Source: Ophiosphaerella korrae (lineage: Eukaryota; Ascomycota; Dothideomycetes; Pleosporales; Phaeosphaeriaceae). Taken from it: a stretch of DNA of 64,000 nucleotides. Below, one piece after another: positions 53,797 through 64,000 of the stretch. The notes beneath the pieces were generated by a model, which saw only the letters and a list, made by a program, of their open reading frames with translations, was not told the DNA's origin and ran no database searches. A program made the translations under genes and the position numbers. The first letter of the stretch is position 1. The number at the start of each line of letters is the position of its first letter. The DNA lies in assembly GCA_028456385.1 (NCBI GenBank), contig JALNQF010000017.1, positions 310,001-374,000 on the forward strand. The letters run 5' to 3'.

Positions 53797-54023
53797 ATGA
53801 AGAGCTCAATCATATCGGGCTTGGTCGTACTGCTTCTCGGAAGTTTCGTTGCTGCCGCTCCAGTCGGTCGGTGCCTTCTTCCCTACCAAATTCCTGCATA
53901 TCTGACAAGCTAGACACCGTTGACGTCCAATTGAGTGATCCAGAGGTCTTGAATGCACGAACAACCGCGGAAACCGACATCCAGGTCGCGGAATTAGTCG
54001 ACCCAGCAGTCTTGAATGCTTGA
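53797..54023 (+). CDS. Small secreted peptide with two-copy internal repeat (candidate RiPP precursor)
   Basis: The ATG at 53797 begins a strong signal peptide (MKSSIISGLVVLLLGSFVAAA). Unspliced, the frame ends after 38 codons at 53911-53913. A 47-bp intron 53867-53913 (donor GTCGGT, CTGAC before a TAG acceptor) keeps frame and joins it to an open frame ending TGA at 54021-54023; an equivalent 47-bp intron 53863-53909 also works. The mature part of about 38 residues contains a repeat: DVQLSDPEVLNA and DIQVAELVDPAVLNA, with the similarity also visible in the DNA. There are no Cys and no Lys-Arg Kex2 sites. The neighbour is a divergent UstYa gene. Known UstYa-associated precursors are secreted and repetitive, hence the suggestion; but the donor is non-consensus and the gene could be spurious. 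Confidence 0.45.
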
Positions 54024-54657
54024 GGGTACTGAGGATGTGTCTGCGAGGCGAATCGGGTCGCCGGGTCTGTCAAGGCGTATTTCATCTAAGAGCACTACAT
54101 AGCAGCTTTAGCACATCTCTCATGCAATTTCTTACCATTTTAGATTATGTCAAGTTCTAAAAGAGCTTCCTGTCCTCACTTTCCTCCATACAGATGACAA
54201 GTTGACTGTTTCTACACCAGTATGAATGCCCTGACCAAATCGGCCCCACCTATAGACAGATTGGGCAGCTGTGGTTACATCTGCCATGACGATACTGCCG
54301 TTCTAGTCGCAGGGATGATTTATGATGCTGCATTCGTCATGGAAATAGTCGGCGATTGCCTCGGACTCTAATCAAATCAGTGTTGGGGTTCTAAGGCGTC
54401 CATAGCCCTTCCCAAATCCATTGGTCCATGCTGCCACACCTCTTCTCTTTGGCAGACCGGGGGGCAGACCAGGGTCAAGACATTTCGGTAAGCATTGCGC
54501 CGTGTCGGCAATGGGCGGGCAGTGGGCGGGCCATGTGCGAACGATCTGCTTGATCGAGACATTGCTGGCACCATCCAACAATCGCTACAACTCTTTGTGG
54601 GTCATCTCGAATGCGTACATGTTCTCGTCGTTGCTTTGTTGACCCGACGGCGTGAAA
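54024..54657. other. Intergenic region
   Basis: About 630 bp; no gene supported. Promoter of the SAT4-like gene expected at its 3' side. Confidence 0.5.
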
Positions 54658-55918
54658 ATGAATCATGGAGTCACTGCGCCTTCTCCTGGAGCTGTTCTTG
54701 CCTGTGGTATCGTCTTTCCCATCGTCTGTACCATCGCAGTAGGAATCAGATTCCAATCAAGGAGGACCTCCAACTCACAACTCGTCGTCGACGACTGGCT
54801 CACATTGCCTGCTTTAGTAAGTTTACAGATAGCGCACCGAATATCCATATGAGCTAACAGTTCTCGTAAAGATATCCATAATTGCAATGGGAGTCGCACT
54901 CATCGTTGGGGTTGCGTGCAAAGGTTTGGGGTTTCCGACTCCACAACCTCCTGCTTCGAACGAAAGCCTTACGTTCATCGCTCCCCAAACAGTTCTGACG
55001 CGAAAGGTTTGTGATGATAAATTTCTTTCGTTTTGTCGGCTACTTACGTTGGCAGGTTGAATATACAATAGAATTGCTTCAATTTCCAGCACTTACGTGT
55101 ACGAAACTGAGCCTGTTGTTATTCTACAAAAGGATCTTCTGTACGCCTTGGAGACGGCTTCTGAGGTCAATATTCGCAGTGCTAAGTGTAATTTGCATTC
55201 TTTGGGGGATTGGCTTCCTCTCCTCGATGACTTTTATTTGTGGGAGACATGTCCCAGCATTTTGGGGTACGGTCCAGGATTTGAAGACCCACTGTCCTGG
55301 ACTTCACGATCAGGAGATATGGTTGGTGTGTACGGATTTCGCGATTGACGTACTTATTTTCTTGGTTCCGATACCACTGGTTGTTCAGTTGGAGATGGCA
55401 TTTATGAGAAAGGTCGCGGTCATGATAATCTTCCTTTTCGCGGCTATGTAAGTGGCAAGCATGAGGCCACCTTTTATGTACTTGCTAATCCGTTCAAGTA
55501 CCGTTGGAGCTTCATTGACGAGGATGATCATTTTCTTACGCGCTATTTCCTCATTAAAGAAGAAGTATAATTCGAGTGGGCATGACAATCGTGAGTTATC
55601 GAGGCTCCCTACGCAAGGAAACCACTGACAATACCTACAGTTATTATCACCGCAGGTCTCTATTGGACAATGTTCGAGACGGGAATGGGACTAATTGTCG
55701 TCTGTCTACCATCTCACTACGTTCTTGCGCAAACGATCTGGAAGCCATGGTTCTCTGGAGAAGACGAGACAAACCAATATGGAGACTCTAACCGTGCGAG
55801 CCAGCCAGACCGGGTTGAGGTTTCGGAGTCGCAACGATCTCTAGAGGTCGCAGCACATAGGCAGCTGTACTTTGGAAGAGCAGACACACAAACAACCGCA
55901 TCGAGTACGTATTCATAG
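54658..55918 (+). CDS. SAT4/rhodopsin-like fungal integral membrane protein
   Basis: Model: 54658-54816, 54872-55006, 55056-55447, 55499-55590, 55641-55918; introns 55, 49, 51 and 50 bp; 351 residues. The protein has about seven helices in the pattern of the fungal 'rhodopsin domain' (SAT4) family: CGIVFPIVCTIAVGIRF, VDDWLTLPALISIIAMGVAL, LTCTKLSLLLFYKRIF, DFAIDVLIFLVPIPLVVQLEM, KVAVMIIFLFAAITVGASLTR and TAGLYWTMFETGMGLIVVCLPSH, the last two joined only after splicing. The DDW and TKLSLLLFYKRIF motifs are diagnostic. The polar C-tail (from about residue 300) is cytosolic. These proteins are common beside secondary-metabolite and effector genes; their biochemical function is unknown. Confidence 0.82.
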
Positions 55919-56631
55919 CAATGAAGCAAACGTTGGTCAACCATTCAATGACAACTTGAATTCCCCATGATGAACTTCCTCTTGATGTTTCCTTCTGCTG
56001 AACTCTGCCACGCGTACTATTACTTCACTCTGCTATAGGCAAATCTGCAGCTATTAACTTGACAGGATCAACCCAGTTGGTGAGGCATTGACGCTGCTTA
56101 GATCGCAATTTAGACCATCGCAGCTATACTTTAGAGGACTATTTCGCTAGGCTAAGAACAACGTTACATTAAAATACAGTTACTGAGAGTGCTGTTCGTT
56201 GCAATCAAGACGGAACAGCATGCCGTGAGGGGTTGGCACATGGCGTGCGTTTCGGGCACACCGTGGGCCAACCCCTGATAAAGACGACGCTAGCCCCACC
56301 TGGCAGGTCCATTCATCCTCGCGCACTGGCCAGCGGTGATCCCTCTTTATCCGTCGACTAAACAGGGATACGATTAATTGGCTTGCATACGGACGGCTGC
56401 GGCGTTGAACGACCGTTATTCCAGCGGTCCGGGCCATTCAATCAATTCCACAGACTGACTGGCAGTGACTGCCCATGTTGGCAGGTCTCAGTAACATGCC
56501 AGATGAGCACAGATAGTCTAATGCCGAAGATTATTCCCGCAGAGAGTGAGCGACTCCTCTCGACTAGTCTGACTGCCCCCCAATTCTGGCATCGCACTAC
56601 TGTTGGAGAGCGCACTCCAGCGCGATTCAAA
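55919..56631. other. Intergenic region / MFS promoter
   Basis: 713 bp with no supported gene. The in-frame reading upstream of the MFS start extends to a Met at 56502, so part may be translated if that start is used. A CGGTCCGG word lies near 56424. Confidence 0.45.
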
Positions 56632-58325
56632 ATGGGCGACAAACAGGCTGCCGAAGAGGAGGCCCCGGACTTCGAGAAAGGACAGGTTCGAGTGTATGAA
56701 AGCAGCCTCAGCAACTGCTCTGTCGAGAGCGTCGTCGATTTCGATGGGATAGGCGACCCTGCGGATCCATTGAATTGGTCTCCGGCATACAAATGGAGTC
56801 TGGTAACTCTGATATCGTTCTTGAGTCTCATCGTGTGAGTACAAACAAACCTCGACGCTACCTTCACTGACGTGTCTTCAGCAACCTGTCCATTCTTATG
56901 TGCGCCCCCGCGACGTCTTACATTCTAAAAGAGTTCAACTCGACAAACAAGTTGCATTCAACTCTTCTGGTGTCAATATGGGAACTTGGCGAAGTTGTCG
57001 GTCCCTTTATAGTTGGGCCTCTTTCAGAAATATATGGCAGGCTCCCTGTGTTCCATAGGTAAGGCTACTACACTCCCTCATCAAACCACGCTAAGTTGCA
57101 TGTACAGCTTTAATGTTATGTTTATTCTCTTCGCTGTGGGAGCAGCAAACAGTCGCAGCATGGAAACTCTCATCGCCATGAGATTTTTCCTAGGTCTCTC
57201 TGTAGCATCGTCGGTCTTGAATCCGTGTATTGTCGGTGACATATTCCGGAAAGAACATCGTGGTAAAGCCTTGGGCTTCATGGGCATGATTCCATTCATC
57301 GCCCCAGTACTTGGCCCAACGATCGGTGGTCTTATCTCCAACGCAAAAGGATGGCGATGGACGTTCTGGATGATTGTCATCATTGCTTCGCCACTCCAGC
57401 TGCTTTTCTTTATTCTCTACAGGGAGTCGTACAGGGTTACTATTCTTCAACGTAAAGTCGCAAAGCTTCGCAAAGAGACTGGAAATGAGAGATACAGATC
57501 AAAATACGAGTCCAAGAAACCACCGGCCGTCATCCTTAAGGAGGCCATCTTCCGTCCCATGGAGCTACTAATCAGATCCCGAGTAGTTCTACTCGTGGGA
57601 ATATCTAGTGCCTTGAATATGAGCCTGGTATATGTCGTCATAACGTCACTGAGCACAATATACGATGAGATATACCACATTCGGAAGGACTTGCTTGGCC
57701 TCACATTTGTAGGATTAGGTGAGGCTTACTGATTATCGTCTGGATGTGCATATTCGTAGACTAACATTCACCACAGGGCTTGGTATGATTGTTGGGGTCC
57801 AAGCTAGTGGCCAGTTTCTCGACCGATACCTCAAGAGACAGATAAAGGCTGGGAAAGCGAAGCCGGAGCACCGCATCCCGCCAATGATTCTAGGGAGTCT
57901 TCTCGTACCTATCGGATTACTAGGATTTGGGTGGGCAGTTCGAGGTCGAGCTCATTGGGTTGTTCCTATAGTAATCTCGACACTCGTTGGTTTTGGCTTT
58001 GTTGCAAACTGCATTTCAGCCTGGAGCTATCTCGTTGAGGCATTTAGCATTCATTCGGCTTCGGCAACGGCGGGTAACATCATTCTTCGCAATGCTGCTT
58101 CTGCCGCTTTGCCCCTTGCAGGACCCGCGCTGATCAGCAAGATGGGGATAGGCTGGGCCTACACAGTCCTCGCGCTCATTGGAGGTCTTGCACTTCCCGC
58201 GTCTTTGGTTTTGTGGTACCGTGGAGGTCAGATGCGGAAACAAGGTATGTGCAATTGTGAGGTTAATGATGCAACAATCACTGACTTCAACAGATCCAAT
58301 GATTCAGAATATTATACCGGAATAG
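56632..58325 (+). CDS. MFS multidrug-type transporter (DHA1)
   Basis: Model: 56632-56834, 56882-57058, 57108-57718, 57777-58244, 58294-58325; introns 47, 49, 58 and 49 bp; 496 residues. The N-terminus is acidic and cytosolic and contains DPADPLNW, the usual lead-in to TM1. TM4 region GPLSEIYGRLPVF is the MFS motif A; GFMGMIPFIAPVLGPTIGGLI is the antiporter motif C (GxxxGPxxGG) of drug/H+ antiporters with 12 helices. A central loop (KLRKETGNERYRSKYESKKPP) separates the halves. DHA1 members export toxins, drugs and polyamines. Position beside UstYa and SAT4 genes suggests export of a local product. An upstream Met (56502) would add about 43 residues. Confidence 0.9.
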
Positions 58326-59879
58326 CTAGATGGTGTATATATAGAGTACATTTAGACTCAAGCATGATGTCCTAGAAGTCCCACATAACTCGGTCGAGCA
58401 ACTGCATGTTGTTTCCCATATTTTAGTCGATCCTAGCTTGAATACATCCCTTTGGAAGCAGATGCGAAAGGTGGGCAAGGAGGTCAATTTGGCTCGCTGA
58501 CGATAGCAGAGCGCCTAATCCCATTTCACTCCTGATCTCCGGCAACCTTCACTCAATCAACAACAGATTAGAGTCTTATCAAGAAATTTGGCGCAACGAC
58601 TGTCTTGGACGAAGATACAAACCACTCCAGAACCCAACCGCAGCAAAATCCGTCAAATTCTAGCAACAGAAGCGTCAAAGGTCTTCGAAAGCGCTCCAAA
58701 TCAAAGACTACCATCTTCAGGGCATTTGCTACTGATATCACTAACCCAACAAGGTCTGAGAACTTTTAACAATTCTCCAACGCGACACTGCACTTAATTC
58801 ATTCATAGGCAACAGTTTCGTAAGCCTGAGGACGCCTAAGAAGATCCTCAGATGCATGTCACCATACTATCCATAGCCAAGGCCAGAATTTTTCAAGATT
58901 AAGGGGAAATATATACCCCACATATTGGCAGAGAAGTCGGAAATGGAGACACATATTGTATTGGATTGTTCTGGGAGATCGATAATTGCTTGAAGAATGA
59001 CAACATCCCTTGATTAGCTGTAAAAGAAAATATAATAGATACTCAAGGTCGGATCGGCTTTATAGGAATCTTCTCCTTGCGGGGTTTGCAAGAGCCGGAC
59101 TTTTTTTATCACTAGGAAAGCGTTCGGCGGTACGGGAGGGGCGAATGGATAGGAACTTCGGATTCAGGATGCGAGATCTGGGAGAAAGATTATACCGCCT
59201 GAACACCTCCAAACGACAAAAACTATGGATGACAGAAACAAACTCGTAGATGAGCCATGAATTGCCTGGCAGTTAACCTAAATCTAGATAATCTCGAAAG
59301 GCAGCAGGCGTCAACTTGATGGTACTAAATAATTTGTTCGAAAACCGTATCCGCTCGGATACAGAATGGACATTCCAGAGCAAACTAGATCCTGGACTTT
59401 CTCATCAGCGAACAGCTCGATACCTCGGCTTGAGCGCCAGCATTAATCTGGCTGTTACTTTTAAACCTCTCAACCATGTATTCTCTTTTGGCAGAAATGG
59501 TTCGACCTTGGACATCTTCGTGCCGAAATGTTGAACTTTAGTCTTCGTCACAGACGACGTGAAGGAAGTGAGTATCGATATACCTCCAGGTGGTCTGCAA
59601 GATATAATAATAATACACTGTGTACCCGTTTCTCTTACACGACTACACTATCACCTAATGTTTTTTTTTGTGACTCAACGGGAAATCGTTATGACGTCAA
59701 GCAAGACGTTTGCAACAGCATACACGACCTGCCAGATTTTATGATATCTTGCTTACTTCAGCTATATTCTTCTTTTGAGGAAGGCCGTATTTAATACATG
59801 CCTGTTCCATAAACTCGTGCAATGTCTATTCAACACCAAACAACATTTCCAAATCTCAAGATCTCGATCTCGCTGAATC
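58326..59879. other. Intergenic region, 1.55 kb
   Basis: Only short ORFs without domains. AT-rich parts around 58860-59040 and 59575-59790. No transposon signature seen. Confidence 0.5.
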
Positions 59880-60637
59880 ATGGACCCTCGTCAAGCCAGT
59901 CAAAAAGCCGCAGGTGAGCCAGAAAGCGTGGCCAACAAAGCGCTTGAGACTGGAGCTTCTGCTGTGCAGGTAAGGTCTACTAGTGCGTACCTTGAGCACG
60001 CATATTGACGATAAATAGAACTTCGCGTCAGTGAAGAGGATATACGCACATCTCAACGCGTTTCATGCCTATGCCGAAGACCCCAGGCGTGACGCAGTCG
60101 AGGCAAATCATTACTACGCACACTTGAACGAAGATGTGCGACAGTGCATCTTGTACGATTCGCCAGACCAACCAGCACGCATTACCGGCATTGGTATGGC
60201 GTCGAAGTATGCGTTGTGGAGCGAAGCTGACTTGTCCAGAGTACATGATATCGCCCAAGCTCTACGACATGCTGGATGAGGGAGAGCAGAAGCTGTGGCA
60301 CTCACATGTTTTCAAGGTAAAGTCAGGCATGTTAATTATGCCGAAACCTGCTGTAACGCAAGAGGCTGCATAGGAAATCGCCGAGAACAAGGAGATGGAA
60401 GAGGTGATCCATTTATATGGCAAGATCCACCTCCTTTGGCAGACGGATCATGGTGATAAATTGCCGCTTGGGCCGCCGCAGTTGATGACGAATTATACGG
60501 CAGCAGACCGGATGCCGAACTTTGAGAAGGTGATCAAGGAGCGAGACGCAAGGTTTGGGACTGATTCGCAGCGGAAGAAACAGGTGAGGGAGTACATCAA
60601 GGAGCCGGAAATTCACCCGAATGCCGATGCGGCTTAG
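59880..60637 (+). pseudogene. Oil-body-associated protein (OBAP/DUF1264) gene broken by TAG
   Basis: Exons 59880-59969, 60019-60193 and 60240-60637 join through introns of 49 and 46 bp to give a typical [65 protein letters not shown]-type sequence (GEQKLWHSHVFKVKSGML), HLYGKIHLLWQTDHGDKLPLGPPQLM and the C-terminal VKERDARF-like helix. In the middle, at 60371-60373, the frame reads QEAA, TAG, EIAENKEMEEVIHLYGK; Trp is my recollection of the residue there, so TGG to TAG is likely. Everything else, including both introns, is intact. Without readthrough the product would be 132 residues and lack the second half. Function of fungal OBAPs is unknown; plant ones sit on lipid bodies. Confidence 0.75.
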
Positions 60638-60703
60638 GCGAAGGAGGGCCACGGTTATGCTTGAGTGAAGGACTGCGTTCAAATGCTTTTTCCAAGTCAA
60701 ATT

Positions 60704-61345
60704 TCACGATGCCTGTGTACCTCGAACCTCTTGAATGGCAACAGCTGGCTTGGACCCAGTACGACCCATGAGCTTCCCAATCACGTCCTTCTCATCCTGG
60801 GCATCCTCCATATCCTCGTCACTGTCGCTCGCCGACGAGTCGTCTGCGTTGGGATCTTTTGCTTCGAGCACGCCCAGTCCAAGATCCTGGGGTGGTGTTA
60901 GCTCCAGTTGCCCGCACCTTGACAGCACATGACTCACCATCTCAATGTACGGCTCGTCGTCCCCAGCGTCGACCATTTCGATCTCCCTGCTCTTCAACTT
61001 GCCGGCCTGGCGTTGGATGGCGAGCTCCTCATTCGCCGCCTTGAGCTGCGGCAGGAAGTCCTTCAAGAATGCTCGGATGTCGGGGCCCATTTCATGCTTG
61101 TTCAGCTTCATGACAGGCTTCTTTCCCTGGCCGGCCCGCAGGTTGATGACTCCGTTTTTGCCCTCATGCTCCTTGAGGCTAGTATCCGGGGCATCGTCGC
61201 TGTCGTCGCCCTCGTCCTCGCTAGAACTCTCTGAGCTGGGCTCCTCGCTTGACTCAGACAGCTCGCTACTGTCAGAGTCGTAGTCCGTGGCCACTGCAGC
61301 CTCACGGGCAGTAGCAGGCGTAGCTGTGTCGGCCGTGCGAGACAT
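60704..61345 (-). CDS. NOPCHAP1-like (DUF4598) snoRNP assembly chaperone
   Basis: Model (minus): 60938-61345 and 60704-60886; intron 60887-60937 (51 bp, GTGAGT..CCCAG, branch CTAAC); 196 residues from the ATG at 61345. The N-terminus is a long acidic Ser/Glu stretch. The conserved core is RAGQGKKPVMKLNKHEMGPDIRAFLKDFLPQLKAANEEL, then DDEPYIEM spliced to DLGLGVLEAK. This matches C12orf45/NOPCHAP1, which links NOP58 to the R2TP chaperone in box C/D snoRNP assembly. The intron is a multiple of three without stops, so an unspliced reading also stays open (adding VSHVLSRCGQLELTPPQ). Confidence 0.75.
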   Translation of the reverse strand: MSRTADTATPATAREAAVATDYDSDSSELSESSEEPSSESSSEDEGDDSDDAPDTSLKEHEGKNGVINLRAGQGKKPVMKLNKHEMGPDIRAFLKDFLPQLKAANEELAIQRQAGKLKSREIEMVDAGDDEPYIEMVSHVLSRCGQLELTPPQDLGLGVLEAKDPNADDSSASDSDEDMEDAQDEKDVIGKLMGRTGSKPAVAIQEVRGTQAS

Positions 61346-62526
61346 GGTGCGGGCTGATACAAGCACAGAAGTTGTGGCCGGCGGTGCAGGTTAGAAATAT
61401 GCTGGGCTCAAATTTTGGTGGTAGCGAGGTTCGAGCATACGCCACTAGGCAATCTACGCCACCCGATTGCGTCCCGGACCCCACCGCCCTCTGCGAGCCC
61501 CCTAGCTTCATCCGCCCCCCTCATATATACAAACTTAGATAGCCTCAGTCACACATCTCCCTTATCAGCCAGTCACTCACAGCCATGAAGAGACCCAATC
61601 AGCGGCCCGTCGCCGTTGTTACGGGCGCCAAGACGTGCGATTCGCAGCCACCGCCGCCCATAGCTTTTCGGCCTTAGGTAGTAGCCTCTTGTTGGTGTCA
61701 GCAGGGGTAGTGAAACGGTGTCTTGAAACGCACGACCGGGCGCCTGCACGACGCACTGCTTGCTGACTTGCACACTCCGACCTCCATCTTTAAAAGACTC
61801 CAGCTGGCCCCGTCAACCTCAACCTCACCTCTTCAGCTATTTGTCCAGAGCGTACGCAAGTCCCTCACTCCTCACCGATATTTGCCCCGCGTCCTTAATT
61901 GGAACGTCAACCATAAGCGAGCCCAACCTCAACTCAATTCTTGTGTAGCAACCCCTGATATCAGTGTGTAATTGTACGTATGCTTCCCTTATCATCATCT
62001 GAATTTCTTCAACTTTTGCTCTATAATTTCTCCACAACTCCATTTCGAGAACCATGCCAAAAAACTCGCAAACTTCCCGAAACATGCCTTCACTTCTTAA
62101 TATCCTTCATCTTCACATCACCATCATTATATCTCCCCTACCCCTGTCAGCAAGGTCTATACCCTTCACTTTTCGATGTCAACGGTCCTCATCACGTTTC
62201 CCCCGTTGTCCTATTCACCAATCACCCCATGGTTCGCTTTCGCTTTCACTTTCACTTCGTCGTTGTCAAACGGCAACGTCCATGCCTATTGGCCGATTGA
62301 AACAATAGCCACCACCGTTATTGCAAAGTATGAAGAGTGAAGTGAAGACTATTGTAAGCTCGCACAATAGACGCAGTGGTAAATATATTCTACGCCACAC
62401 CTCTGTAGCCTCATCTTCTTCTCTTCACAGCCTTCGTCACTACCAACACATCCCGCACACTCTCGACTTCTGGCCCATCTCGCTCAATACTCCATCTCTT
62501 CATATTTCTTTCTTGCATCAGTCGCC
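61346..62526. other. Intergenic region, 1.2 kb
   Basis: Promoter of the NOPCHAP1-like gene on the left and a pyrimidine-rich promoter/5' UTR of the eIF4E gene on the right (about 61990-62520). No supported gene. Confidence 0.5.
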
Positions 62527-63629
62527 ATGTTCCTTGCTCGCATGCAGGAGTTCATCGAAGCTGCCAGTGCGCGCAATGCTCATCTCCATCAGGGCCTCCC
62601 GCAAGACTCCTTGGTCTACGAATCTTCATACGGCCATCGTCACGGTGTCCCGACTCCTCCAACTCATCGCTCAATTCGCCGGGCCATTACGTGCGCTGAT
62701 CTAGAAGCCCATCTCCACGCCACCAAGGTCGGAGTGTCTCAGCCTCAGTCAAGGGAGCCTCCAAGCGTTGATTTCATCGATCGCTTGAAACAGGCCCAAA
62801 CCGATTTCCTCCGTACCTATTTCAAGCCCCTCGACCTCTCCAGTGGTTTCTCCTACCACCTCAATCCCATCATGGCCGGCCGCTTCCCGGTGCTCAGTAC
62901 CTCCGACCTCCCACAGGCGACTGCAGAAGAGCAGTCCGCCACTGCTTCACCCGCACGTGGTACTGCTATGCTCAATAGCATCTTCAAGAGCGTGCGCGTC
63001 CCCGAGTTCCGCCACAAGTGGATGTTCTGGGCCGAAAAGGGCCAACAATCAACGCCCAAAGACAAATCAGCACAGTCTGAGGAGTACGCGTCACGGCCCA
63101 AGCCACTGGGCGACCAGATCATTAGCGTCAAGGAGTTCTACCAGCACTTCAACAACATCCCCGTGGAGTCGCTGAAGCTGCGCGACTCAATACATCTATT
63201 CCACCTGGGTGTCAAGCCTGTGTGGGAAGACCCACGAAACACCCGCGGCGGGGCGTGGTACTTCAAGATCCCGAAGGACATCGCCGCCCAGTTCTGGCAC
63301 GAGATGTGTCTCCTCGCCGTCGGTGACGGACTCCAGGGCGCGGTGGAGACGAAGCGAGCGTGTAAGTCAACTCATCTTCACTCTTCCCTTTCCATAGTCT
63401 TGCTAATAGTAAACCAGCATTCAACGACGACATCTGCGGGATTTCCTACTCAGTGCGTTGGAACGCGGTCCAGATTGCCGTCTGGAACCGCGATGCGGAG
63501 AATGAGGAGGGCAAGAAGGAGTTGCTGAAGACAATTTTGGAGAAGCTGTCCGAGGAGCTGAGGCCGAAGAAGGAGGACAGCTACTGGTACAAGGCTCACA
63601 AAGAGCACAAGGGGTTTATCGAGGTGTAG
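62527..63629 (+). CDS. eIF4E-family cap-binding protein with long N-terminus
   Basis: Model: 62527-63361 and 63418-63629; intron 63362-63417 (56 bp); 348 residues. The cap-binding core starts near residue 157: EFRHKWMFWAEKG, EFYQHFNNIPVESLKLRDSIHLFHLGVKPVWEDPRNTRGGAWYFKI, FWHEMCLLAVGDGL and, in exon 2, DDICGISYSVRWNAVQIAVWNRDA, giving the Trp pair and the Glu-equivalent region for m7G stacking. Canonical eIF4E is about 210-240 residues; the 150-residue N-terminal extension and the VKPVWEDPRNTRGGAW wording point to the eIF4E2/4EHP-like group of filamentous fungi rather than the main eIF4E. It may repress or specialise translation. The core is intact. TIF3 (eIF4B) at 20-22 kb is another cap-complex factor. 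Confidence 0.88.
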
Positions 63630-64000
63630 GTGTTCTCCTTCGTAAGACTGGGTTTGGGTAGTTAATAGATGGATGGTACGACCATATGTACCTGTTATGG
63701 CACCTGGCGTTATAACTGCTTTCTATTGAGAGTTGTGCTTTGAATATGTGATATGATGGTGTGGAATGGGCTTTTGATCTGCAGTATTCTATTGGGCCTC
63801 TTTAGGGCTGCCTATCGAAACTGTACATAGAACATCGGAAGGTGTTGCAACAAAGGGAGTTGGGAGATATTATACATGATTATCGTAAATCCAGCTTTAG
63901 TTGTCTCTTCCATGAGCTCATGCCGGTTTGCTATGGCAAGTGGTAGAAGTTAGTGTCTTGGCAGGTACGGAGCAGATAGTTGGACGCCGCTTCCTCCTTT
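63630..64000. other. 3' flank of the eIF4E-family gene
   Basis: Nothing else recognised up to the window end. Confidence 0.5.

Overview
The window is nuclear DNA of a filamentous ascomycete (Pezizomycotina; gene content suggests Dothideomycetes, possibly Pleosporales, but that is inference). The evidence is dense genes on both strands, introns almost all 43-58 bp with GT..AG ends and CTAAC/CTGAC-like branch points, and fungus-typical families (Bys1-like secreted proteins, UstYa-like oxidases, SAT4/rhodopsin-like proteins, ULD-CorA proteins, berberine-bridge-type flavoproteins). I see no rRNA, tRNA, CRISPR array or intact transposon.

Layout. 0-1.8 kb: 3' part of a DExH RNA helicase. 2.4-12.4 kb is accessory in character: two tandem Bys1-like secreted cysteine proteins, a membrane-anchored FAD oxidoreductase of the isoamyl-alcohol-oxidase type, and a ferric-reductase gene that is a pseudogene with two frame breaks and one nonsense codon. 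13-30.9 kb is mostly conserved housekeeping DNA, often in divergent pairs: DUF7719-like membrane protein/GPI12, eIF4B (TIF3)/Tim17-like protein, PTM1-like GOST protein/CTU2 (NCS2). Between them lie an F-box protein, two fungus-specific proteins, a 2-oxoglutarate oxygenase and IBA57.

31.2-34.1 kb is a gene graveyard: an AA9 polysaccharide monooxygenase relic lacking its middle and its second copper histidine, a frame-broken ORF, and another gene with an internal TAG. 34.1-45.8 kb holds a very long ULD-CorA protein, a methionine-type amino-acid permease, an uncharacterised multi-exon protein and dihydroxyacetone kinase. 46.4-48.5 kb carries GPI11 and a seven-exon translin gene. After 3.6 kb without genes comes 52.1-58.3 kb, which looks like a small secondary-metabolite or RiPP-type locus: a UstYa-family oxidase, a divergent gene for a short secreted peptide with a two-copy repeat, a SAT4/rhodopsin-like membrane protein and an MFS exporter. 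59.9-63.6 kb holds an oil-body-associated-protein (DUF1264) gene broken by a TAG, a NOPCHAP1-like gene and a long-N-terminus eIF4E paralogue.

The two most notable points are the UstYa/repeat-peptide/MFS locus and the recurrence of single in-frame TAG codons inside otherwise coding sequence, three of them probably replacing Trp (TGG to TAG, the CpA to TpA type change expected from RIP). All gene models were spliced by eye; intron coordinates are given so they can be tested.
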